A stretch of DNA of 6,390 nt, taken from positions 24,742 to 31,131 of the forward strand of contig DGKN01000043.1 of assembly GCA_002387005.1 (NCBI GenBank), given 5' to 3'. How positions within the stretch are numbered: the stretch's first letter is position 1; each line of letters begins with the position of its first letter. The position numbers were made by a program, and so were the translations under genes. The notes beneath the pieces were generated by a model. It had not been told where the DNA came from, made no database searches, and saw nothing but the letters and a program-made list of their open reading frames with translations. Below are positions 1-5,897 of the stretch, piece after piece. Source of the stretch: Propionibacteriaceae bacterium UBA4569 (GTDB lineage: Bacteria; Actinomycetota; Actinomycetes; Propionibacteriales; Propionibacteriaceae).

Positions 1-19
1 CCGCACGAGACCATCCGTC

Positions 20-35
20 TCGAACAGGTGTTCGA
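20..35. promoter_or_regulatory. Perfect LexA operator (SOS box 1)
   Basis: The sequence TCGAACAGGTGTTCGA is a perfect match to the actinobacterial LexA operator TCGAAC-N4-GTTCGA, with both 6-bp arms intact. It lies about 190 bp before the lexA start, too far to be the main lexA operator. It is just downstream of a candidate leftward -10 element at 43-48, so it overlaps the expected transcription start of a divergent gene. In mycobacteria and corynebacteria the gene divergent from lexA is an SOS-induced division inhibitor or LysM protein (Rv2719c/DivS type); that this is the gene here is inference, since it lies outside the window. Confidence 0.88.
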
Positions 36-42
36 TGATGCG

Positions 43-70
43 ACTGTAGCGCAGATGTCGCCCGATTCAA
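43..70 (-). promoter_or_regulatory. Candidate leftward promoter for a divergent SOS gene
   Basis: Read on the minus strand, TTGAAT (70-65) could be a -35 and TACAGT (48-43) a -10, separated by 16 bp. Initiation would fall near 36, inside or next to the perfect SOS box at 20-35, which suits repression by LexA. The -35 also overlaps the degenerate box at 67-82. A minus-strand ATG at 14-12 and a GTG at 6-4 are the only start codons seen downstream within the window. Neither has a clear ribosome binding site, so I do not call a gene. Confidence 0.45.
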
Positions 71-82
71 ACAGGTCTTCGA
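67..82. promoter_or_regulatory. Degenerate LexA operator (SOS box 2)
   Basis: TCAAACAGGTCTTCGA matches 10 of the 12 conserved positions of the TCGAAC-N4-GTTCGA operator. It has the same central AGGT as the perfect box that starts 47 bp to the left, which suggests a duplicated operator that has drifted. It overlaps the candidate leftward -35 element. It may be a weaker secondary LexA site; binding is not certain from sequence alone. Confidence 0.45.
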
Positions 83-179
83 ATGAGTTTTCGCAGCCTT
101 TCGATCGAGCCCCCTGGGCCACATTCGTCGAGCCAACACGAGCCCGCTGACAGGAACTCGCGACACGCCACGCAAAGCA

Positions 180-195
180 TCGAACAGACGTTTGA
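180..195. promoter_or_regulatory. lexA operator (SOS box 3)
   Basis: TCGAACAGACGTTTGA matches the LexA operator at 11 of 12 conserved positions (GTTTGA in place of GTTCGA). It ends 30 bp before the lexA start codon and covers the likely -35 region, the expected arrangement for autorepression. A second, overlapping site at 192-207 matches 9 of 12 positions and shares this site's right edge at a 12-bp offset. This could let two LexA dimers sit side by side. Confidence 0.85.
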
Positions 196-217
196 ATCAA
201 CATTCGAAAGCGATAGT
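190..217 (+). promoter_or_regulatory. Candidate lexA promoter
   Basis: GATAGT at 212-217 resembles a -10 element. A weak -35 (GTTTGA, 190-195) lies 16 bp upstream, inside SOS box 3. Initiation 7-8 bp after the -10 would fall at about 224-226, essentially at the lexA ATG, so the mRNA would be leaderless or nearly so. This fits the absence of any Shine-Dalgarno sequence before the ATG. Leaderless mRNAs are common in actinobacteria. The -35 match is poor, so exact positions are uncertain. Confidence 0.45.
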
Positions 218-225
218 CTCGGACC

Positions 226-1026
226 ATGGCGAACAGCGACGAGCAGACACCGGGGACCACCGCGCAGCCGGTCAAGCGGAAGGTGGGTCGACCCTCCTTC
301 AAGCAGGTGCGCGAGGAGTTCGAGGCCCAGGGCGCCAGCACCGTGCGCCAGCTGCCCGAGGGTCCGATGGACCGCGATGGCCTCACCATCCGGCAGCGCC
401 GGGTGCTTGAGGTCATCCGCGACGCGATCCAGGCCCAGGGCTACCCGCCGAGCATCCGCGAGATCTGCGAGGGCACCGGGCTGGCCAGCTCGTCGTCCGT
501 CGCCCACCAGCTGAAGATGCTGGAGCAGAAGGGCTTCCTGCACCGCGACCCGAAACGCCCCAGGGCGATGGAGCTGCACCTTCCCAAGAGCCTGCGCCAG
601 GAAGACCCGGCCGCATCCGACGACGTCACCGGCATCAACGACCACTTCCCACAGGCCGTGAACGTGCCGGTGGTCGGCCGGATCGCCGCCGGCGGCCCGA
701 TCCTGGCCGAGGAGATGGTGGAGGACGTCTTCCCGTTGCCGAAGCAGCTGGTCGGCGAGGGCACCTTGTTCATGCTGGAGGTGCGCGGCGACTCGATGGT
801 CGATGCGGCCATCTGCGACCGGGACTGGGTGGTCGTCCGCCAGCAGCCCAGTGCCGACAACGGTGACATAGTCGCCGCCCTGCTCGACGACGAGGCGACG
901 GTCAAGACCTTCCAGCGCAATGCCGGGCAGGTCTGGCTGATGCCGCACAACGAGCTCTACTCCCCCATCGACGGCAACGACGCCACCATCCTCGGCAAGG
1001 TGGTCGCGGTGATGCGGCGGATCTGA
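226..1026 (+). CDS. lexA: LexA repressor, SOS response regulator (S24 autoprotease)
   Basis: LexA represses SOS genes until RecA bound to single-stranded DNA triggers its self-cleavage. The 266-residue protein has a winged-helix DNA-binding domain at about 52-115 ([16 protein letters not shown], then RDPKRPRA) and a C-terminal S24 protease domain. The cleavage site is Ala155-Gly156 in RIAAGGPIL. The catalytic pair is Ser190 (GDSM) and Lys227 (ATVKTF). The spacing of these residues (35 and 37) equals that of E. coli LexA. An N-terminal extension of about 47 residues precedes the usual start and contains KRKVGRPSF, which resembles an AT-hook. I chose the ATG at 226 because a stop lies in frame at 214-216, codons from 226 on are strongly G/C-ending, and the promoter and operator sit directly upstream. 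A start at 367 (MDRDGL, preceded by GAGGG) would give a conventional length of 219 residues. Probably autoregulated and cotranscribed with the DUF167 gene 5 bp downstream. Confidence 0.97.
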   Translation: MANSDEQTPGTTAQPVKRKVGRPSFKQVREEFEAQGASTVRQLPEGPMDRDGLTIRQRRVLEVIRDAIQAQGYPPSIREICEGTGLASSSSVAHQLKMLEQKGFLHRDPKRPRAMELHLPKSLRQEDPAASDDVTGINDHFPQAVNVPVVGRIAAGGPILAEEMVEDVFPLPKQLVGEGTLFMLEVRGDSMVDAAICDRDWVVVRQQPSADNGDIVAALLDDEATVKTFQRNAGQVWLMPHNELYSPIDGNDATILGKVVAVMRRI

Positions 1027-1031
1027 CCTTC

Positions 1032-1298
1032 GTGCGGGCCCAGGTCCGGGTCAGGCCCGGCGCATCGAGAACCCGAGTGGGTGGCCGGCATGGCGACGAC
1101 CAACTCGTGGTCGCCGTGCAGCCCCCCGCCGTCGACGGACGGGCGAACACCGCCGTCGTCACGGCCCTGGCGGATGCGCTGGGCGTGCGTCCCCGACAGG
1201 TCACGATAGTCCGCGGGCAGACCGCACGCACCAAGCTGGTGGAGTTCCCGGACGACTGCCGGGACGCCTACCTCAGCCTTCTGGACGCTCGACCTTAG
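1032..1298 (+). CDS. DUF167 / YggU (UPF0235) family protein
   Basis: This 88-residue protein fits the small DUF167/YggU family, of unknown function. Family features seen are an N-terminal strand with RVRPGASRTRV, the signature VQPPAVDGRAN at about 33-43, and VTIVRGQTARTKLVEF near the C-terminus. No catalytic residues, signal peptide or membrane segment are evident. Length is typical of the family (about 75-100 residues). The start is a GTG 5 bp after the lexA stop, without a clear ribosome binding site, so translational coupling to lexA is likely. By position it may be raised together with lexA during SOS induction, although nothing known links the family to DNA damage. Its TAG stop overlaps the TAA stop of the convergent helicase gene. 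Confidence 0.88.
   Translation: MRAQVRVRPGASRTRVGGRHGDDQLVVAVQPPAVDGRANTAVVTALADALGVRPRQVTIVRGQTARTKLVEFPDDCRDAYLSLLDARP
1246..1264 (-). terminator. Possible hairpin terminator for leftward transcripts
   Basis: An inverted repeat TCCCGG-(7 nt)-CCGGGA forms a perfect 6-bp stem about 30 bp beyond the helicase stop, inside the 3' end of the DUF167 gene. No T-run follows on the minus strand. In such G+C-rich coding DNA a chance hairpin of this size is possible, so this is only a candidate. Confidence 0.22.
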
Positions 1299-3349
1299 TC
1301 CTCGCGTCCGGCCCGCAGGCGACGCAGCGCCTGCACGGCCACCTCGCGGTCGCGAGTCATCCAGAAGTCGGGCATCGACGCCCTCAGGAAGCTGCCGTAC
1401 CGAGCGGTGACCAGCCGCGGGTCGAGCACCGCCACCACTCCCTTGTCACTGGTGCGGCGGATCAGTCGCCCGGCCCCTTGGGCGAGCAACAGCCCGGCGT
1501 GCGTCGCCGCGACGGACATGAAGCCGTTTCCCCCCGCCTCGACCACAGCCTGCTGGCGGGCCTGCATCAACGGGTCATCCGGGCGCGGGAAGGGGATCTT
1601 GTCGATGATCACCAACTCGCAGGTGTCCCCGGGCACGTCGATGCCCTGCCACAACGAGACAGTGCCGAACAGACAGGTTTGCGGCTCGGCGACGAAGCGA
1701 CGGGTCAGCTCGGACAGCTGGGCATCCCCCTGACACAGGATGGTCATCTTGGGCAGTTGCTTGCGGACGTGTGCGGCGGCCACCTCGGCGGCTCGCTGCG
1801 AGGCGAACAGGCCCAAGGTGCGCCCCTCTGCCGCCCAGACGAGTTCCGCGATCTCGGCCAGCGCCTCGTCGGTGATGCCCTCCCGGCGCGGGTTGGGCAG
1901 GCTGGTGGCGCAGTAGAGGATGCCCTGCTTGCCGTAGTCAAAGGGGGTGCCGACGTCGATCCCCCGCCATGCCAGCGGGTTCTGCGCATCATGCGCGCCC
2001 TCAGCCAGCCGGTCGGCGCGACGCAGCCCAATCTGCCCGGCCACCTGCTCGAACCCGCCTCCGATCTTCAAGGTTGCCGACGTCAGGACGGTCGTCGCCT
2101 GGCCCAGCACTCGCTCGCGCATCAGCCCCGCGACGCTCAACGGCGCGACATTGGCCTGCCGTCCGAAGCGTTCGCGCTCGCTCACCCACACCACATCCAC
2201 GGGAGACAGGTCTGCCATCCGCTCGGCGATGTCGAAGACCTCCTTGACTGCGGCCGACGCCGTGGAACGCTCCGGGTCGACGTCCTTCTTGCCCTGCTTG
2301 TCCGCAAGAGCCGAGACCACGCGACGCGAGACATCGCGGACGATCTCGAAGGCGCTGACCGCGGCCGCGTCGGGTTCGGTGACCCGGCCCGGTTCGGTGT
2401 CGTCGAGGGCCGCCTTCAACGCGTCCCCGCACTCGAGGAACTCCAGGCCCAGGTCGTCATCCAGCCAGCCCAGCGCTCGGCGAGCGACCCGCTCGACCAA
2501 CTGCGGTGAGAGTTCGGCGCTGGCAGCCCCCGTCACCCGGGAGACCAGTTCGTGGGCCTCGTCGATCACGACGATGTCGTGCTCGGGGAGGGCTGTGCCC
2601 CCGTGCATGGCGTCGATGGCGAGCAGAGCGTGGTTGGTCACCACCAGGTCTGACTGGCGAGCCTTCTCCCTGGAGAGCTCCACGAAGCAGTCCTGACCGT
2701 GGGGGCATCGCTGCGCGCCGAGGCACTCCCGAACCGGCATGGAGACCAGCCCCCAGGCGCGCGGGGTGTGCGGCGGCGCATCGTCCCGGTCGGCCAGCCC
2801 CTTGGCCTTGAACTGGTCCTCCGCCCAGTCGCGGAGCATCACCACCTCGGCACCGAGCTTCGTGGTGTCGTCCGCGCCCTCGGAGACCGCCGTGACCAGG
2901 TCACTGCCGCCGAGCAGGGTGTCTTGTTCGTCGACGACGCCGTCGCGGGTCTTCAGCAGGCAGGCGTAGTTGGTACGCCCCTTGAGGATGGCATGTGACG
3001 GTCGCCGTCCCAGCACCCGCTCCACGGAGTCGAGGGCATTCGGGATGTCGACGTTGGCGAGCTGGGCCTGCAATGCCAGCGTGGCGGTGGCGACGACGAT
3101 CCGGCTCTCGCGGTTGTTGGCCAGATGCACCAAGGAGGGCGTCAGGTACCCGAGCGACTTGCCAGTACCGGTGCCCGCCTGCACGAGCAGGTGCTCATGG
3201 GTCTCGAAGGCATCCTCGATGGCGCCAGCCATCTTCTCCTGGCCGGGGCGCCGCTGGCCGCCGATCTTCTCGACCGCCGCCGCCAGCACGTCGACTGCCC
3301 TGAGTGCCTCCGGAGCTGCAGGTTCGGACTGGTCGGCTTCAGGCACCAC
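1295..3349 (-). CDS. dinG: DinG-family ATP-dependent iron-sulfur DNA helicase (superfamily 2)
   Basis: DinG-type helicases use ATP to move 5'->3' and unwind DNA duplexes, D-loops and R-loops. The 684-residue protein shows RPGQ (34-37, Q-motif region), Walker A AGTGTGKS (58-65), Walker B DEAH (263-266), TSATL (423-427), a motif V region with GTVSLWQGIDVPG (562-574) and motif VI QGAGRLIRR (624-632). Four cysteines, C130, C209, C215 and C221, lie between motifs I and II, where the XPD/DinG family holds its 4Fe-4S cluster. There is no N-terminal exonuclease domain of the Firmicute DinG type. The start is GTG (3349-3347), followed by a second GTG; an in-frame TAA at 3358-3356 rules out an earlier start. 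No good ribosome binding site is seen. The gene lies 29 bp after hflX, so cotranscription is likely. No SOS box was found upstream, unlike E. coli dinG. The paralogue YoaA is an alternative name. Confidence 0.93.
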   Translation of the reverse strand: MVPEADQSEPAAPEALRAVDVLAAAVEKIGGQRRPGQEKMAGAIEDAFETHEHLLVQAGTGTGKSLGYLTPSLVHLANNRESRIVVATATLALQAQLANVDIPNALDSVERVLGRRPSHAILKGRTNYACLLKTRDGVVDEQDTLLGGSDLVTAVSEGADDTTKLGAEVVMLRDWAEDQFKAKGLADRDDAPPHTPRAWGLVSMPVRECLGAQRCPHGQDCFVELSREKARQSDLVVTNHALLAIDAMHGGTALPEHDIVVIDEAHELVSRVTGAASAELSPQLVERVARRALGWLDDDLGLEFLECGDALKAALDDTEPGRVTEPDAAAVSAFEIVRDVSRRVVSALADKQGKKDVDPERSTASAAVKEVFDIAERMADLSPVDVVWVSERERFGRQANVAPLSVAGLMRERVLGQATTVLTSATLKIGGGFEQVAGQIGLRRADRLAEGAHDAQNPLAWRGIDVGTPFDYGKQGILYCATSLPNPRREGITDEALAEIAELVWAAEGRTLGLFASQRAAEVAAAHVRKQLPKMTILCQGDAQLSELTRRFVAEPQTCLFGTVSLWQGIDVPGDTCELVIIDKIPFPRPDDPLMQARQQAVVEAGGNGFMSVAATHAGLLLAQGAGRLIRRTSDKGVVAVLDPRLVTARYGSFLRASMPDFWMTRDREVAVQALRRLRAGRED
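1310..1340 (+). terminator. Possible hairpin terminator after lexA-DUF167
   Basis: A perfect 7-bp stem GCAGGCG (1315-1321) / CGCCTGC (1328-1334) with a 6-nt loop is flanked by a further GGCC/GGCC pair (1310-1313 with 1337-1340) across a small internal loop. It begins 12 bp after the DUF167 stop and lies in the last codons of the helicase gene. No T-run follows, but actinobacterial terminators often lack one. It is the best candidate for ending lexA-DUF167 transcripts. Confidence 0.4.
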
Positions 3350-3378
3350 GACAGCTTACGCGAGCGCATCGTCCCCGG

Positions 3379-4863
3379 TCAGTCGACCACGTAGGGGGCG
3401 AGCTCTCCAGCGAGGTCCGGGTGGACGCGTGCATCCACCAGCGAACCCTCACCCGTGTGCTCGACGGTCAGCAGCTGGCCCGCCTTGTGGATCTTGTCGA
3501 CCAGGTCACCGCGCCCATAGGGCAAGAGCACCCGGACCGGCACCTCGGGGCTCGGCAGCCGGGACTCCGCCACCGCACGCAGCTCGTCGATGCCCACGCC
3601 CGTGCGGGCCGAGCAGAAGACGGCGTCCGGGAAGGCCGTGCGCAGCGACTGGAGCACGTCCGGGTCGGCGGCGTCGATCTTGTTGATCACCATCTGCTCG
3701 GCGACGTGGCTGGCCCCGATGTCGTTGAGTACGCTACGCACGGCGTTGACCTGTCCGAAGGGGTCGGGATCGGAGCCATCGACCACGTGCAACAGCAGAT
3801 CGGCGTCCGAGGTCTCCTCCAGCGTCGACTGGAAGGCCTCCACCAGGTCGTGCGGCAGGTGCCGGACGAATCCAACGGTGTCGGTGAGGGTGTAGACGCG
3901 TCCGTCACCGGTGGTGTGGCGTCGTGTGGTCGGGTCAAGGGTCGCGAAGAGCGCGTCCTCGACCAGCACCCCGGCTCTGGTCAGCCGGTTCAGCAGCGAC
4001 GACTTGCCGGCATTGGTGTAGCCAACGATGGCGATCGAGGGGATGCGGTTGCGCTTGCGGTCTGCGCGCTTGGTCTCGCGAGTGCCATCCAGGTCGCGCA
4101 TACGGCGGCGCAGGATGGCGATGCGGGTGTTGATCCGACGGCGATCGGTCTCGATCTTCGTCTCACCGGGGCCACGGCCACCGATTCCGGCGCCACCTGC
4201 CGCCCGGCCGCCGGCCTGTCGGGAGAGGTTGCCACCCCAGCCGCGCAGGCGCTGCTTGAGGTACTGGAGTTGGGCCAGTTCCACCTGGGTCTTGCCCTCG
4301 ACGCTCTTGGCGTGCTGGGCGAAGATGTCAAGGATGAGCCCGGTGCGGTCGATGACCTTGACCTTGACCTGGTCCTCGAGGTTGCGCAGCTGGGCGGGCT
4401 GCAGCTCGCCGTCGCAGATGACGGTGTCGGCACCGGTGGCGACGACGACCTCACGCAGCTCCTCGACCTTGCCACGGCCGATGTAGGTCGCCGGATCGGG
4501 AGACTTGCGCCGCTGGATCAAGCCCTCAAGCACCTGCGCGCCAGCAGTCTCGGCGAGCGCCTTGAGCTCGGTGAGCGCGTTCTCGGCGTCGGACTCCGAA
4601 CCGGTCGTCCACACCGAGATCAGCACCACTCGCTCCAGCTGCAGGTCGCGGTACTCGACCTCGGAGATGTCCTCCACCTGGGTGGACATGCCCGCCACGC
4701 GCTTGAGTGAGAGTCGCTCGGCCAGTTCGAGCTGGAGGCCGTCGTAGCCGGTGGCCTCGGGATCGGCATCCCAGTCAAGTTCCTCGTCGACCAGCTCCTC
4801 GCCGTCGTCAAGGGCGTCAAGGTCATCGTCGAACTCGTCGGAAGTGTCAAATCGTTGCGTCAT
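3379..4863 (-). CDS. hflX: GTPase HflX, ribosome-associated stress factor
   Basis: HflX binds the 50S subunit and splits stalled ribosomes, notably under heat stress; mycobacterial HflX also affects macrolide-lincosamide susceptibility. The 494-residue protein has an N-terminal HflX domain (about 70-270), including YIGRGKVEEL, DGELQPAQLRNL and the glycine-rich linker ending in GRGPGETKIETDRRR (229-243). The G domain shows G1 GYTNAGKSS (281-289), T308 in the G2 region (ATLDPTTR), G3 DTVGF (328-332), G4 NKID (394-397) and G5 SAR (418-420). A short C-terminal domain follows (about 440-494). Residues 8-37 are very acidic. I chose the ATG at 4863-4861 because 28 further residues possible upstream look non-coding (rich in R, W and P) and the candidate -10 at 4906-4911 would initiate downstream of that longer start. 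A weak GGA lies 5 nt before the ATG. Between dapF and dinG on the same strand. Confidence 0.96.
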   Translation of the reverse strand: MTQRFDTSDEFDDDLDALDDGEELVDEELDWDADPEATGYDGLQLELAERLSLKRVAGMSTQVEDISEVEYRDLQLERVVLISVWTTGSESDAENALTELKALAETAGAQVLEGLIQRRKSPDPATYIGRGKVEELREVVVATGADTVICDGELQPAQLRNLEDQVKVKVIDRTGLILDIFAQHAKSVEGKTQVELAQLQYLKQRLRGWGGNLSRQAGGRAAGGAGIGGRGPGETKIETDRRRINTRIAILRRRMRDLDGTRETKRADRKRNRIPSIAIVGYTNAGKSSLLNRLTRAGVLVEDALFATLDPTTRRHTTGDGRVYTLTDTVGFVRHLPHDLVEAFQSTLEETSDADLLLHVVDGSDPDPFGQVNAVRSVLNDIGASHVAEQMVINKIDAADPDVLQSLRTAFPDAVFCSARTGVGIDELRAVAESRLPSPEVPVRVLLPYGRGDLVDKIHKAGQLLTVEHTGEGSLVDARVHPDLAGELAPYVVD

Positions 4864-4905
4864 CGTCGTCCAAGACTGCCACCGACGTGGGCCCGGGACC
4901 AAGGG

Positions 4906-4911
4906 ATTATG
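4906..4911 (-). promoter_or_regulatory. Candidate -10 element of an hflX promoter
   Basis: On the minus strand CATAAT (4911-4906) matches the TATAAT consensus at 5 of 6 positions and is an A/T-rich island in G/C-rich DNA between dapF and hflX. Initiation near 4899 would give a leader of about 35 nt. No convincing -35 is seen at 16-18 bp, which is common in actinobacterial promoters. The leader contains a small CCAC-N4-GTGG hairpin (4879-4890) of doubtful meaning. Confidence 0.45.
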
Positions 4912-4959
4912 CCGAGGGCACCGCCAGCGGCGCGTCCGGGCTCCCACAACTTGATGGAC

Positions 4960-4990
4960 AAAGAGCCGCCCCTCAGCGGGTGTCGGGCTC
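4960..4990 (-). terminator. Possible weak terminator or attenuator at the dapF end
   Basis: On the minus strand a GAGCC/GGCTC stem (4990-4986 with 4967-4963) encloses a short inner CCC/GGG pairing and is followed directly by TTTG. It straddles the dapF stop codon. The stem is short and broken by an internal loop and the T-run is only three, so it may just reduce readthrough into hflX, or mean nothing. Confidence 0.22.
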
Positions 4991-5830
4991 GGGCAGTTGC
5001 ACCTGACCGTGCGCGACCACTACGGCGGGACCCGTGATGAATGCATCACCATCGGTGATCTCGATGTGCAGGGTGCCCCCGGGGACGTCCACGCGCACCT
5101 GCCCCTCGCTTCGTCCCTGCCGGGCCAGATGAGCCGCGGCCACCGCCACAGTCCCGGTGCCGCACGACAGGGTTTCGCCGGACCCACGTTCGAAGACGCG
5201 CATTCGGACGTGGTCGTCGGTAACCACCTCGACGAACTCGACGTTGACACCCTGCGGAAACACCTCGGACGGCGACCAGGCGGGAGCGTGGAAGAGTTCC
5301 AGCGCACCCAGCGCCAACGGCTGCTCCCCGTCCTCATGCTCGTCCAGGAAGACGACCGCGTGCGGGTTGCCCACGTCGACCTTGGTGGCTGGCCAGGAAT
5401 GCCCCGCATGGACGATCGTGACCTCGTCGTCGACGAGGGTGACAGCACCCATGGAGGTACGGATCGATCCATCGGCCTGTGGCCAGGCAGAGCGCAGCCC
5501 GGCGCGGGTGGCCACCTCGATGCGCTCGCCCGTGGCGAGGTCCTCCTCCAGGAGGTAGCGGACGAAGACCCGCAGGCCGTTGCCGCACATCTCGGCGATC
5601 GAACCGTCGGCATTGCGGTAGTCCATGAACCACAGGCCGGGTTCGCCGTTCCACTCGGGGATGGAACTGGCCAGCGTCACGCGCAGCAGTCCATCACCGC
5701 CGACGCCACCGCGGCGATCACACAGGAAGCGGACGTCGTCCTCGCTGACCGGCACCAGGTTGTTCCGGTCGGCCACGATCACGAAGTCGTTCTTGGTGCC
5801 GTGCCCCTTGGCGAAAGTCCACGTCCTCAT
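4973..5830 (-). CDS. dapF: Diaminopimelate epimerase
   Basis: DapF is a cytoplasmic, cofactor-independent epimerase that converts LL- to meso-diaminopimelate, the last step before lysine and a precursor of many cell walls. The 285-residue protein has the usual two-fold repeated architecture, each half giving one active-site cysteine: Cys82 in MCGNG and Cys223 in SCGTGT. Other family motifs are KGHGTKNDF (8-16), MDYRNADGS (69-77), GNPHAVVF (154-161) and ERGSGET (214-220). Length is normal. The ATG at 5830-5828 starts in MRTWTFAKGHG, matching the family N-terminus; the frame stays open far upstream, but that part is antisense or shifted miaA sequence. A G-rich stretch (GGTGGGGGC) directly before the ATG may act as ribosome binding site. 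It lies 53 bp after miaA on the same strand, probably in one operon. If the organism uses LL-diaminopimelate in its wall, its role here would be lysine supply only; this cannot be decided from the window. Confidence 0.97.
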   Translation of the reverse strand: MRTWTFAKGHGTKNDFVIVADRNNLVPVSEDDVRFLCDRRGGVGGDGLLRVTLASSIPEWNGEPGLWFMDYRNADGSIAEMCGNGLRVFVRYLLEEDLATGERIEVATRAGLRSAWPQADGSIRTSMGAVTLVDDEVTIVHAGHSWPATKVDVGNPHAVVFLDEHEDGEQPLALGALELFHAPAWSPSEVFPQGVNVEFVEVVTDDHVRMRVFERGSGETLSCGTGTVAVAAAHLARQGRSEGQVRVDVPGGTLHIEITDGDAFITGPAVVVAHGQVQLPEPDTR

Positions 5831-5867
5831 GCCCCCACCGTACCCAGAGCAGCCGAGCGCAGCTCGC

Positions 5868-5897
5868 GTGAATCCGGCCCGAGTCAATCCAGCCCGC
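5868..5897. repeat. Imperfect 15-bp tandem duplication at the miaA stop
   Basis: Two adjacent 15-bp units (5868-5882 and 5883-5897) agree at 12 of 15 positions. The second covers the last codons and stop of miaA; the first lies just past the stop. Read in the miaA direction they encode CGLD-stop and then an equivalent GPDS with TCA where the stop was. Confidence 0.55.

Noticed and set aside
84..179. Search for a small gene or RNA between the SOS boxes
   Set aside because: No start with a ribosome binding site, no strong stem-loop and no promoter was seen in this stretch.
67..948. 293-codon minus-strand open frame opposite lexA
   Set aside because: It is the antisense reading of lexA and ends at 67, so it cannot be the divergent SOS gene either.
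1478..2509. 343-codon open frame on the plus strand, antisense to the helicase gene
   Set aside because: It mirrors the helicase codon pattern, has no recognisable domain or ribosome binding site, and lies wholly inside a gene with all helicase motifs.
3142..3369. 75-codon minus-strand frame starting with ATG at 3369, just before the helicase gene
   Set aside because: It is out of frame with the helicase, overlaps its first 200 bp, and shows no recognisable protein features.
3304..4710. 468-codon open frame on the plus strand, antisense to hflX
   Set aside because: Long open antisense frames are expected in G+C-rich coding DNA. The product matches no family I recognise, and the opposite strand holds an unmistakable HflX.
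4864..4947. 28-residue N-terminal extension of HflX
   Set aside because: It is rich in Arg, Trp and Pro, unlike the acidic protein start that follows, and overlaps the candidate hflX promoter.
5854..5866. CGAGC-N3-GCTCG inverted repeat between miaA and dapF
   Set aside because: The stem is only 5 bp with a 3-nt loop and no T-run. It is too small to call a terminator in G+C-rich DNA.
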